Assembly (NCBI GenBank): GCA_963921185.1
Contig: OY992532.1
Span: forward strand, 6,553,620 to 6,617,619
Reading direction: 5' to 3'
DNA: 64,000 bases
Origin: Dasysyrphus tricinctus
Taxonomy: Eukaryota; Arthropoda; Insecta; Diptera; Syrphidae
Position 1 is the first letter of the stretch. Each line of letters starts with the position of its first letter. The notes under the pieces were generated by a model. It was given only the letters and a program-made list of their open reading frames with translations. It was not told where the DNA came from and searched no databases. The translations under genes were made by a program, and so were the position numbers. This document shows, piece by piece, positions 1 through 10,484 of this stretch.

Positions 1-669
1 TAAAAATGTTGAAAAAAACTTACACCCGATTTTGAGGTATCGAATTTTCAAAAAATTATTTTGAAATTGTTTTTAACAGTTCATCAAATATTTTTTTGGA
101 AAATTTTTGATATAAAATATTGTCGCTGTAAATTTTACCACAACATGTTTCACCTACTTATTCCTTTCCTTTTCTTCACTTTACACTCTTCCTTTTCTTG
201 TTGCGGCTCCAAAATGCTAGCAGAGTTCAGTGCGAACCTGGTCCATCAGCCAGAGGCCTGCTCCTAAAGCATCTTGGAGAAACAACTTCAACAGGTACTC
301 AAAGAATAATCGCGTGACAGGTGGTTTACGAAAATCACTAAAACATAAAGTGAGATAGAAGGTCCACTTTTCCTTAAGGCATGTGATAAATGGTCCAACG
401 ATATGTTTTTGACAGGAGTTCCACACCAACGATGACATGCAGCAGGTGGTCCATTGTCCAATGAGTGTGTGACCGACAATCCACATACAACTTTATAGTG
501 ACAGATATGTCAATACTGGCAATACTAAGAATGGCCGTGGGCCCAACGTAGCGTGTCGTTGCAAATAAAGTAAGATAATCTTGTCAGGTGATTCCTCTAT
601 TTCCCAAATCCACACGAACGTACCTCGGTGTTAGGGAAATTTTAACTTCGCGTTGAAATCGAATTCTTC
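1..669. other. No gene recognised
   Basis: This is AT-rich sequence. The short frames in it are isolated, lack any motif I recognise and have no splice or promoter context. I see no repeat structure here. Confidence 0.5.
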
Positions 670-1223
670 AGGCCCCGACCCATAGAATCCGTTGCTTCCG
701 CTGTGGCGATGCATTCCACTGACAGCTCAATAATATACACATTTGTATATAAATTCTATAGTATTCTCATGAAGAAAAAAAGCTCGTGGCCATCTATGCG
801 TCCAAATGTAATACTAATTTTTGTTAAGGGATCTCGGTAAGGCGATCACAGCGAACCTATCGACCGAATGTCTACCTACAAAATCGTGTTTCATTAGAAT
901 ACTATAGATTGGATATACAATGATATACATGTTTTCTTATGGGAACTGGCCGATAAGCAACGCAAGCGTCGGACGCAACGGACAGAGTAGCCGAACTTTT
1001 AACTTTTTCTTTCCAGCAGATGCGTTGACAGGAACTTTTTTTGTGTGTGTTTGAATTTCAAGTGGTTGTTATGTGTGTGTGTTTGAATTTCAAGGTTATT
1101 ATGTCTGTGTGTTTGAATTTCAACTATGGTTATTATGTGAATGTCAACACATGGGTTACCTCAATCCATCGCATCCGGCTCCGTCGCCGCAACGGACGCA
1201 ACGGATTCTATGGGCTGGGCCCT
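670..1223. mobile_element. Inverted-repeat DNA element, non-autonomous, class uncertain
   Basis: The left edge carries CCCATAGAATCCGTTGC and the right edge carries its reverse complement, with further matching outward (AGGCCCCGA against AGGGCCCAG). The ends therefore form TIRs of about 25 bp around a 550-bp core. The subterminal sequence repeats ACGCAACGGA-like words. I found no convincing target-site duplication, so class is unassigned; a hAT MITE is possible. There is no coding content. Confidence 0.5.
1036..1140. repeat. About 33-bp tandem repeat, three copies
   Basis: TGTGTGTTTGAATTTCAA followed by a GTTATTATG-like spacer recurs three times. It lies inside the inverted-repeat element at 670-1223. 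Confidence 0.7.
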
Positions 1224-1257
1224 TTCCTCACCATTTAAGATTGGTGAATGGTGGAAG

Positions 1258-1959
1258 CAGCGTTGCCGATGTGGCACGATCGTGCACATATGGCACCTTT
1301 TCATTCAAATGGCACTGTGGCACTCGAAGACCTCATATGGCACTTTAATGTTGGTGTAGTAAAATAAAATGTTCAAGCTAAAAATATTTCTTAGAATGTT
1401 TTTAAGCAACACTCTTGCATACTTAAAACATTTAGTTAGGTATAGGTGCTAAAGCAATAATTTTGAATATCTTGGAACGCAGCCCACAAAGCAATATTCT
1501 ACTCATTATCATCTGTCAAAATATTTTCTCTGTTAAATTAATGCCATATTTCATTAAAATTTGAAACATTTGATCTTAAGATCCAGAATCGGGCTTTTGA
1601 ATGAAACATCTGGGCATAATTTTGAGTAGTATCAATGAAAATAAAATTTACACAGGTAGCACATACACACATTTGTTATCGGAACAAATGTTTCGTAACA
1701 AACAAATTTGAAGTTTGACAGGAGAATGTATGCATGTAAGGATGAAAACAGATCAAATCCTCAAACTAGAAACATAGCACCCTTGGTCTTGAGATCTCCC
1801 TTTTTTTGAATAAAACATGAAAAAAATAGACAAGTGCTAATCTTTTCGCAAAAAGATCAAATATTTTTTTTACTTATTCCGTTGGTGACACTCAAGGGCC
1901 CAAAATGGCACTTTCTGTTGTTGGCAATGGCACTTTGAATTTTTTTTCCGGCAACGCTG
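1258..1959. mobile_element. hAT-type MITE
   Basis: The element is bounded by CAGCGTTGCCG and its inverted copy CGGCAACGCTG, and is flanked on both sides by the perfect 8-bp duplication GGTGGAAG (1250-1257 and 1960-1967). An 8-bp duplication with CAG...CTG ends is the hAT signature. Near both ends the word ATGGCAC recurs in opposite orientations, as subterminal transposase-binding repeats often do. At 702 bp with no transposase it is non-autonomous. Confidence 0.85.
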
Positions 1960-1967
1960 GGTGGAAG

Positions 1968-3030
1968 TGCATTCGTCAAGAATATTTTTCTCGATCTTAG
2001 TCTGGGTCGGCTTGGGACGTGTAAATTTGATTTTTCTTTTACTCTTGTCATGGCATAATATGACGGAGGTGGACTGGATGCGTTCATTGGGCTACTCCCC
2101 ATTTTAAATGATTCCTTTTGCTAGAGATACTAAAAATGAGAGAGGTTCAACAACGGGTCAGGCTCCCAACCAAAACTCGTGACCGAATACCGCCACTACT
2201 GAGTGGGTGTGAAAGAGAGGTCGACAGTTGAGAGAACAAAAGCTGATTGCAAAAACCCGCCTTTATGGCATTTTTGAGTTAGATTCTGTACAAGACAGAT
2301 GGTTTTTAGAAAAGTTATAGGTAAAAGATAAATCAAATATGTAAGCGTTAATTCGTCAGTTAATTGATTGAAAATTTTGTGAAATTTTTTTCAAGAGAGA
2401 TTAATAATTTCCAGTGAGGGAAACTCAAGATAGTTGATTTGGTGATGAGCAAAATATTCTTCGACGGAGCGACTTCAGGAGTCAGGGCAAGTGGTCCAGA
2501 GTACTCAGGAGCTCAGTTTTGTGTTGTTTTAATTCTCAAATTCGTTGTTTCCCTCTTTTCAGATGGGGCAAAATATTATTCCGATAGGCCTTCGTTTCTT
2601 CTAAGTGTTTTCTGAAAATACAGGACTTTAAGAAACCCCTTTTTTTTTTTTTTTTTTCTTTGTTCGGGAATCTATCCCAAGATCATCTTCCTTCGGTATT
2701 GCGTTTGTGACACAATAATTGCTTTGATTATATTAATTCCAAATTGTTTGTCTTATCTTCTTTTAACATTGGGCTTTTGCCAATATAAACTTTTGTTAAA
2801 TTCTTGTTGTTGAAAAAATTTAGGGTTTTCTACCTATACCATGTACCTATAAAGATTTCTCTAATAAATAATTTAAAATTTATGTTGGAAATTAAATCTT
2901 AAAAAAAAACTTACTTTAATCGATACCTCTTTATTTTATTAATCCAGCACAGATTAAGCGCTCGATTAATAAAACATTCATTTTTACGAACCCACCCTTC
3001 GCTGAACAAAACCGGTGTTAGCAAGCACCT
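1968..3030. other. No gene recognised
   Basis: I see no coding sequence with recognisable motifs and no flanked repeat. A poly-T run lies at about 2640-2658. Confidence 0.5.
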
Positions 3031-3398
3031 TTAAAGGCTTGGTCAAACAGAGCGCGGTCCGACGGTCTTTGTAAAGATTTACAAACAAAATTTGACCGTC
3101 GCCAGTGCTGCTAACCGTAGAATAATTATGCTACATGTAGCATAATTTGTGGTCCTGTATGATGTATGATTGAAATTCATTATCATACGCAAAATGTATG
3201 ATAATTGTGATATTTGACTTAAATACAAAATTTCGGTATCCAAATTTAAAAGACAACAAGTCTAAACATAAATCTACTCTTTTTCTTAAACTTCTTCTGA
3301 ATGCAGCCATCAGCATTCTACTACATTTTCGGAACTTCTTAATTCGTGTAGACGCTTTCATTTTTGTTGTTCATTGAACTCTTTTCAACAAGATTTTA

Positions 3399-3536
3399 CC
3401 TCTGTTCGCGAACTACCCAAAACTGCCAATTTCTACCCATTTTAGGCCAAAGTTCTGTCAAAGTTCATATAAAAGAAATGATATTGACAGAACTTTGGAC
3501 TAAAATGAGCTGTTTTGGATATTACACGAACAGAGG
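3399..3536. mobile_element. Small TA-flanked foldback MITE
   Basis: CCTCTGTTCG at the left is inverted as CGAACAGAGG at the right, with flanking TA on both sides. The arms continue to pair inward (CCAAAACTG, CCAAAGTTCTG). The 138-bp unit is almost entirely a hairpin. The TA target and size fit a mariner-derived MITE. Confidence 0.7.
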
Positions 3537-3684
3537 TATTATTTTTTGTTACATTTGTTTTCTGCTCATAGAATATATAGCTGACTCTCCAAAACTAATT
3601 TACCTTAGAATAGAATAGAAGAGTTTGTTTTTTGTATGACATTGTTTAAATAAATGTGCCGTTTGCCGCAGCCTGTGTCGTTGT

Positions 3685-3800
3685 CAGTGCTGAGAACCGT
3701 AGAATAATTATGCTACATGTAGTATAATTTGTGGTCCTCTATGATGTATGTTTGAAATTCACTATCATACGCAAAATGTATGATAATTGTTATATTTGGC
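3685..3800 (+). repeat. Second copy of the hAT left end
   Basis: The sequence repeats 3103-3216 with a few substitutions, from CAGTGCTG through GTATGATAATTGT. This is either a partial tandem duplication of the element's 5' end or the remains of a second copy that inserted into the first. Confidence 0.75.
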
Positions 3801-5301
3801 TGAAGTTTGAATGGCTATATCTCTGTCAGTTTTCAAATAACATGTGGCTTTAACATTTCATATAAAGGCCTTAAAACTCTACTTTACTTTGTTTAAACAT
3901 GTCTTGAACGTATCTTCGCTCCGAAAAAAGTTATGCGCAATTTAGAAAAAAATTTAAAAATCTTTCATTTTTCGATATTTTGTATATTGGTTTTTGTTTT
4001 CTTTTCCTGCTTAAATTTTTTAAGAAATTTTCCAAACTATCCATTTCGATAGAAAATTTAATTTTGAACAACAAGTTTTAATTTTTTATTTTTAAATTGC
4101 CAAATATTGAAAAGTAGCCAGTGTGACCATTACACAAATAATAATAAAGGCCAAAGAAATATATTGAATAATAAATACTCTTGCACGTAATTGTTCCTTT
4201 TTAAAAGGTCTATTCAATAAAGTGGGGCTGTTAAGGAGACCAACCTTTCATTTTGACCTTACGGGTTGAACTTTAGTATACAAAGAGTTCATGTCCTAAC
4301 TTTACTTTAAAGAAGTGTTGGGAGGGTGTCAACACTAGGCGTTTTTCTTGGAGGTGGCTTTCCTAACTTTTTTCAATGGAACACATTAAACTGCTTTCCC
4401 ATGTAAAATGTATCTACTCGCACATGAGAGCATGTGCAGTTGGTAGTACTAGATTAGGGTTTTCATCTACCCATAAGTACTTTGCCACCTCCAAAGGAAA
4501 ACGGCTACTGTCAGAAGGACAAGAGAAGGGTTGGGCGTTCACACGAGAACTCCCGTTGGTTTCAGCACTCTTGAAACCATAGGACCACATAATTGTTTTT
4601 CTCCCACCCCTTCCCTTGTACGAAGGGGTAGAAAAAGTCGTTTCGGGAAAGAAAATTTGAAAAGCCAAGAAAAGTAAGAAAAATATTCTAATTAATAAAA
4701 TTTAAAGACGGTTCGACGCAGAATTTCACAATCTACTACATTACATCCGAAGTTGATTGAAAACCTACTTTGGTTTGTTTCTAAAGCCACTTTCAAAGTG
4801 CTGGGGAGGGAGGATATGAAAGATTAACAAACTTAAATATTCATCCTGGTATAATATAAGCATATGACACATGTTTTAAGGGTATTTTTTAATATCCAAG
4901 CATTAGACACACACTTCATGAACTATCAGTGTACTAAGACTCAACCCGTGCGTCCGTTGGGTCGAAATGAAAGGTTTGCCCTCATATCGTGCACTAACGC
5001 CCCTAATTTTAGGCTATGTGGAATTCATTAAACAATCAAAGCATAGAAAACATCATAATTGCTACTCGGTATATATTTATTTTAGATAAAAAAATGCGTT
5101 CTTTATATGTACTTACATAAATATTTAGGGAAATTTTTTTTTATTTTGCGTATGATAATTTTTACTCTGGTATGATAGAAATCAGCGCATTGTATGATAA
5201 TTCATTGTGAACGATATGGCAGCACTGACCGTCGCGTTCTTTCTTTCCCAGTAAAGTATTGACCGTCCCGTCGGCCCGCGCTCTGTTTGACCAGACCTTA
5301 A

Positions 5302-6151
5302 TTGCTGCCCAGTTGCATTTTTTTATCGAACGCGATCATTTTCTGACAGATCGTCATTTCATTTTCTCTTTCCTTTCATTCTCGAAATGTAGGTACTCAT
5401 CGCGAAGCACGACGAACGACGCGACGGTCTTTGTGTATTTGTATAATAATTTCGTTTTGTTTGAATTGGTGGATACGAATATCTACATATATATAGTTTT
5501 GTGGAATATTGAATATAATTCAAATTAAAAGTTTTTTTTGCCAATATTTCTAGTTTTGTAATGAATGAAAAGCTAGTTGAACGTGCCCCAAAGCATAATG
5601 AAATTCATTAATTATTCATTCAAAAATACTACTCCTAGAATATAATATGATGTTAAAGCCCGTTGCCCGTGGTCTTTTTTCGATAAAAAAAAAACTGTGC
5701 TGTCTTGTGTCGCTAATATTTTTAAAAAATTCACAAATTTGCAAATTTCACGGATGAACATTTTTCAAGTTTTGCAATTTTGTGCTCAGTTTGTGCTGCC
5801 ACACATGCCGAAGAGATAAAAAAAATCGGATATTTGAACTTTAACGATCAGAAAACAATTTTGCGAACTGTAAAGTATTTGGTGCCACTTCGTGCTGCCA
5901 GTTGGAGAACAGATGAACAAAATGTGCATACATATACATATGCATACATATTTTTCTATGCGTTAAGTTAGCAGAGTTTCCGAAAAAAAAGTAATAAAAT
6001 TAAAAATTGTGTAGAGAAAATGGCATCTCGTGGTTCTCAAGTCAATTAATTCAAAAATATTTTTGTTTCAGTTCCCGTTTTCCACTTAGTATCTAGGTGT
6101 GCGACACCTATCTACCAAAGACTGAATCTCATGCTTATGATTAATAATTGA
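5302..6151. other. No gene recognised
   Basis: Short frames here have no recognisable domain. I see no repeat with a partner. Confidence 0.45.
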
Positions 6152-7768
6152 CAGGTAGCTACGCTGAAAATCATTTTAAAAGTTTGGCAACTCAATGCAT
6201 CGATTAAGTTGGTAAACCGAAAGATTCCATAAGGCACTATATGCTACCTGAATGTACATTTTCTTAAGTTTTGTTTATGGTTCTGTCCTTTCCATATTTT
6301 AGTGTCATAATATGTTTGTCATGAAGGGACACAAACATAATCTCTTGTTATAATTATTTGTCAAATCATTCGCTTCTCAACTGGCTTCAAAAAGGGCAAG
6401 CCAGTTGAAAATCCGTATGTAAATCTGTTTCGTATATGTATGTGTGTACATTAATTGTGTAGGTACCTATATATTTGATTCTGAACGAAAATCAGAGTAT
6501 ATGCGATTATGTAGATATTCAACTTACATATTATAATGTACATATCGATACCATTTAAAAAATTTTAAACTAAATTTTTAAAATACCTCTTATTCAATTA
6601 TTTATTTAGGTATTTTGTTGTAGTAAACAGATTTTTCGAAGCATTTTGAGTTGAAAATCCCGTTCCAAATCTTTTTATTTTTTTAAATACATAAATAAAT
6701 AAGTGGACCAGAGGTTTTTTTCGATGCCTTTAAAATGTTTGAAATGTCGCTTGATACATTCTTACGGGAAGGTATCGATATGTATGTAGCTACGTGAACC
6801 TAAATATTAAATACCTATTCAATTTTTCCAATTAATTTGCAAAAGGTTTAGGTAGGTATCCAAATAAAACACAAAACCATTTTGCTTAGAATTTAAATAT
6901 TTAATTTTACTAAACATTGAAAATGCGGTGGGTGCACACAAAAAAAATTACAAAATCAAAAAGAAGACTTAAAACCAATATCCCAAACTCATTAAAAAAC
7001 AGAGAATGATAATATACATATGTATGTACAAACATATGCTATCGTTTTTCAATCGATTGCTCGTGCTCATCATCGAGGTTATTATTATTTGTCTCAGACT
7101 TCAACATCTTCTTTAGTTTTTTCTTGAGATTCTTTTTAAAATTGATGACTTCTTTCATCGATTCACGTTCATTTTCACTACAGTTCAACATGGTATCCAA
7201 TTTAACAGCTATTAAATATTTAATGAGATCATATTTCAACTTGTAGGCTTTAATCATTTGCTCCCTTTGATCCTTATCGAATTTTCCTTTGCCACGCAAT
7301 TTTTGTCGATAGACAAATAATTCATAGGCAAACGAGACTTTTCTGCCATCTGTCATTTTATTTTTGTGTGCGCAGATAGAATTTAATTAGAATATTTGAA
7401 AACACATCCTTTTGATGGAATAAATTTAAAACAACTGCCGTTAACAAGTAGGAACTCTATTATTTTTATAGAACTGAGAATGAATAGATTTTGAAAAAGT
7501 TTCAGAAATGTTCAAGATTTGGGATTAGGTAATGGTTTTCCAAATAGCTAATAATTAAGTAGGTAAAGTAATGTCAAAAGATAATGTTTATGTTCCTTAA
7601 TGACAAACATTATGGCACTAAATTATGGAAAGGACGAGACCATAAACAAAACTAAAGAAAATGTACATTCAGGTAGAATGTAGTGCCTTATCGAATCTTT
7701 CGGTTTACCGACTTATTCGATGCATTGAGTTGCCAAACTTTTTAAATGATTTTCTGCGTGGCTACCTG
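6152..7768. mobile_element. Inverted-repeat element with ~220-bp arms
   Basis: The segment starts with CAGGTAGC and ends with GCTACCTG. The arms at 6152-6370 and 7555-7768 pair over most of their length, sharing for example AGTTTGGCAACTCAATGCAT and GAATGTACATTTTCTT in inverse orientation. The interior of about 1.2 kb holds a short hairpin around 6379-6405 and a 105-aa frame on the minus strand. I see no clean target duplication (AATAATTGA against TAAATTTAG), so the superfamily is not assigned. No transposase is visible. Confidence 0.7.
7039..7356 (-). CDS. Unrecognised 105-aa lysine-rich protein inside an inverted-repeat element
   Basis: This is an uninterrupted frame from ATG (7356) to stop (7039). 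The protein opens MTDGRKVSFAYELFVYRQKL, is hydrophilic and lysine-rich in the middle (clustered KKNLKKKLKKMLK) and ends acidic with an asparagine run and DDEHEQS. It has no signal peptide or membrane segment, and helix is likely through the central part. I do not recognise a family. Its setting between two ~220-bp inverted repeats suggests either cargo or the product of the element itself, or a host gene captured by it. A chance frame is less likely than for the other short frames because it is longer and has a coherent charged composition, but no promoter or splice evidence supports it. Confidence 0.4.
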   Translation of the reverse strand: MTDGRKVSFAYELFVYRQKLRGKGKFDKDQREQMIKAYKLKYDLIKYLIAVKLDTMLNCSENERESMKEVINFKKNLKKKLKKMLKSETNNNNLDDEHEQSIEKR

Positions 7769-7919
7769 TAAATTTAGTAACCTTTTGAGCAATAATATAT
7801 TGGATGTTTCTTCTTTTAGATTCATTATATTATCTGACGTCAGACTAAGAGTTTGCATAGGTAGTAGTTGAAAGTTTAGTTTAGTTCCATCCGGGGAGTA
7901 GAAATACTAGCACTACACC

Positions 7920-8593
7920 CAGGCCCGGCCCGAGCTTAATTAGCGCTCTGCGCAAGCTCCACAATTAAAAATAAATAAACAAATTTGGTGGCGCAATAGC
8001 TCGTGGAAAACCAAGGTCTAGTGACTTGCAACTCTTAACCATTCCTATGTGCGTGTTGTTGGCAGTAATGGAGAGGACCTACAATTTTTAGCGTAGTCCG
8101 AACGGCTAGATGAGAAGTACTTTTTCATGACAAGTATACTCTTGGAAGATTTGTCGGTTACTCGCAAGAAGCAAAGAGGAATTTCTGTTTTTAGGTGGCT
8201 GCCGCTGTCAATCGAACCCAGACTTCGGCATAACAGTCCAACGCACTTTCCATTATGCCATGAGGTACTTTACTTCATCAATCTTCATTAGCACCTCTTA
8301 AAAGCGGTTATTGGTGGAAGAATTCATGTTCTCGTTACCCATGGTGTAGACTAATATGCTTATATTAATTGAATAGGCAGCTAAATATCGACTTCATTTT
8401 GGAGTAGCAGATACCTGTCGTCAAATTCAGAATAAGAATGGGAATCAATATTGATGTGAGCTAAAAAAAATTAAAAATTAAAAAAGTATAGGCAGGTAGA
8501 TGTAGTGGCATTCTTGAAACTTGCTCAAGGCACCCATTGGGTTCAGCGCCCTGCGCATTTGCACCGCTTGCACGTGTAGCTTGTCCGGCCCTG
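7920..8593. mobile_element. hAT-type MITE carrying a SINE
   Basis: The ends CAGGCCCGG and CCGGCCCTG are imperfect inverted repeats, and the 8-bp duplication ACTACACC is perfect (7912-7919 and 8594-8601). Much of the interior is a tRNA-derived SINE, so the 674-bp length overstates the element proper. Confidence 0.85.
7985..8270 (-). repeat. tRNA-derived SINE
   Basis: On the minus strand the head reads like a tRNA. A box-A-like stretch begins ATGGCATAATGG, and a box B, GGTTCGATTG, follows at about the right distance (near 8213-8223). The body ends near TTGCGCCACC before an A/T-rich tail. RNA polymerase III internal promoter boxes of this kind define tRNA-related SINEs. Boundaries are approximate and I could not find target repeats. 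Confidence 0.6.
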
Positions 8594-8675
8594 ACTACAC
8601 CTAGCTTGATTCCTTATTTGAGCCACTAAATCCCACGACATAGACACAATCCTTAAAAATTGTCATCAAACACTT

Positions 8676-9113
8676 GTGGAGGTAGCAATTTTCTTATCCT
8701 TTCATATTAATATCATTATTTTATTTATTCCTCAGATAATTACGGATCATAATAGAGTATCGCCCTGGATCTTCGATTTTTCTGAACCCCTGCAGTTTTT
8801 GATAAAAATTAAAAATAAAAACACACACTTGGTTCGATTTTTCGTCACTGGGATATTAAAACTTTTTAATGGATGTACTGTCCATACCTATTCAGCAACG
8901 TTTCACGTTCGAATCAAATCTGCTGGAATCTATAAGATATGGTTCGTTCCCGAATTTATCATTGGAGAACTATTGAAAATCCATTCACAAACGATTCAAA
9001 TACCTACGGAAGAAAAATGTAATTTTACGAAAGGAACACATTTCGAAAAGCCAAAATTACGCAAGATAAAGTATCGAAGTACAAAGTTTCGAAACAAATT
9101 TAAACCCTCGTAA
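8676..9113 (+). CDS. Unrecognised 145-aa frame, doubtful
   Basis: The frame is open with a hydrophobic N-terminus of about 25 residues that could act as a signal or anchor, followed by a basic segment rich in K, F and I and a very basic C-terminus. I recognise no motif. It sits between a hAT MITE and a jockey relic and its composition follows the local AT bias, so it may be a chance frame or a fragment of an old element. Confidence 0.2.
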   Translation: MEVAIFLSFHINIIILFIPQIITDHNRVSPWIFDFSEPLQFLIKIKNKNTHLVRFFVTGILKLFNGCTVHTYSATFHVRIKSAGIYKIWFVPEFIIGELLKIHSQTIQIPTEEKCNFTKGTHFEKPKLRKIKYRSTKFRNKFKPS

Positions 9114-9135
9114 CTTCGTTGTTGCTTGAGCGATT

Positions 9136-9985
9136 TCAATGCAATTGTAGCAGAGGTGATAGCTGAGCCAGAGTTATAGCAGAAAAAGTATTACCATTCA
9201 AAATATCATAAACGTAGAGGGCTTCAGAAAGCATCCTACGTTTTGCAAGGCTTAACAAATTTATTAGTTTTAAACGGCTTTCGTATTGAGGCAGCACAAA
9301 ATTCTCGCGATTCCAACTGAAGCTTCTCAGTGCAAATAAAAGGAATTGTTTTTGAACGGGTTCTAGTTTTTTAACGTCGACATCAAATAAAGGTGACCAA
9401 ACGATGCTGCAGTACTCAAGAAGAGGGAACAATATATTGCTTTGGTAATATAAGAGTCATTAGATTCTTTTGACCTACGCTTCACAAATCCTAGCATGCT
9501 GTTGCTCTTAGAAAAAAACTTTGTCAATTTGATGCTTAAAAGTGAGGCGAGAATCGATAAGTATGCCCAAGTCTCTTAAAACTACACTTCTTTCGATGTT
9601 TTTTCCGTCAATAATATTGTTATTAAGACATACATTTTTTCTTCTAGCTGAAGAGATTACATTACATTTTGTGACATTTAACGACACCATTTATATTGCA
9701 CCATTTGACTAGAGTATTAATATCTTTTTGCATTTTGAGCCCATCACTCACATTGTTAACTACATTGAATAACTTGAGATCATCTGCAAATAACAGAAAC
9801 CGACAATATTCAAACAATTCAGTCAAATCATTAATAAATAACAAATAGAACAGGGGACCAAGGTTGCTACCTTGAGGAACACCCGAGGTAACATTTATTG
9901 CACGAGAATTTACACCACAAAATTTCACATACTAAGCGTCGCAATTCTCAATTTTTTCAGTCACATGGATTTGACGCCCCTGTAA
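9136..9985 (-). pseudogene. Jockey-type non-LTR retrotransposon reverse transcriptase, fragment
   Basis: Reading the minus strand, three consecutive frames give RT blocks in the right order. First comes SGVPQGSNLGPLFYLLFIND with FADD, the catalytic core (about 9700-9890). Next is RDLGILIDSRLTFKHQI in the post-RT region. The thumb follows, with LEYCSIVWSP and PVQKQFLLFALRSF (about 9310-9430). The order and wording match jockey/CR1-type RTs. The blocks lie in different frames, the endonuclease is missing and no 3' tail is visible, so this is a dead, 5'-truncated fragment. Confidence 0.85.
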
Positions 9986-10039
9986 GCTAATGTCTTACGA
10001 TACATCTTAATAATAAACTTTTACGGAAAAAGAACATAT

Positions 10040-10324
10040 ATCTCATTCGATACAAATGTCACCCAATTGGCCTACAATTACTTTTTTCCAGAGCAGTAAA
10101 AAAAAAACTTCAAGAATGTTTGATCTCTTAAAGGTTTTATAGTTCGTCGGCATCGGAGCCACCCTTCAATAGAGTTTGACAGTTGTCGATGGCTCGAAAA
10201 AGGGAACGAGCTATATTTTGACGGAGAAAGTGTAGGCATTTCGATCCGAAAGTCAACCAATTTACCTAAAATCATCTTTTAAAATCATCTATGCAGTTAA
10301 ATTTCCTTTTTTTTAAGTTTTTTA
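10040..10324. repeat. About 190-bp repeat unit, copy outside the hAT
   Basis: Sequence with the landmarks CACCCAATTGGCC, ACTTTTTTCC, GAGTTTGACAGTT and ACTATATTTTGACGG-like words recurs at 10855-11160 inside the neighbouring hAT. The 10333 hAT inserted into a TTTTTTAATCCATC stretch that is itself part of this repeat. Confidence 0.7.
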
Positions 10325-10484
10325 ATCCATCCCAGTGGCGTAGCAAGCACTTCAGGGGCCCCGTATCAACAAATTTTTAGGGGCCCCCTTTTTCCTGACA
10401 GTGACACTTTTTTTTGTTTTTGCAAAATAAACTTACATCAGCTTATTTCAAAAGAATAACAATTTAGGAACTTTACATAAGTTA

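Larger units (their letters stand above)
3103..5227. mobile_element. hAT element, non-autonomous, inside the TTAA MITE
   Basis: The ends are CAGTGCTGC and GCAGCACTG, flanked by the perfect 8-bp duplication ACCGTCGC (3095-3102 and 5228-5235). The 2.1-kb interior has no transposase. Its left terminus is repeated internally at 3685-3800, and a small TA-flanked MITE sits at 3399-3536. Confidence 0.85.
3035..5297. mobile_element. TTAA-flanked MITE, split by a hAT insertion
   Basis: The ends share GGTCAAACAGAGCGCG in inverted orientation. TTAA lies immediately outside each end (3031-3034 and 5298-5301). Once the nested hAT is removed the element is only about 140 bp. A TTAA target suggests the piggyBac or Kolobok superfamily; with no transposase I cannot choose between them. 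The two ends differ by one base in distance from TTAA. Confidence 0.7.
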
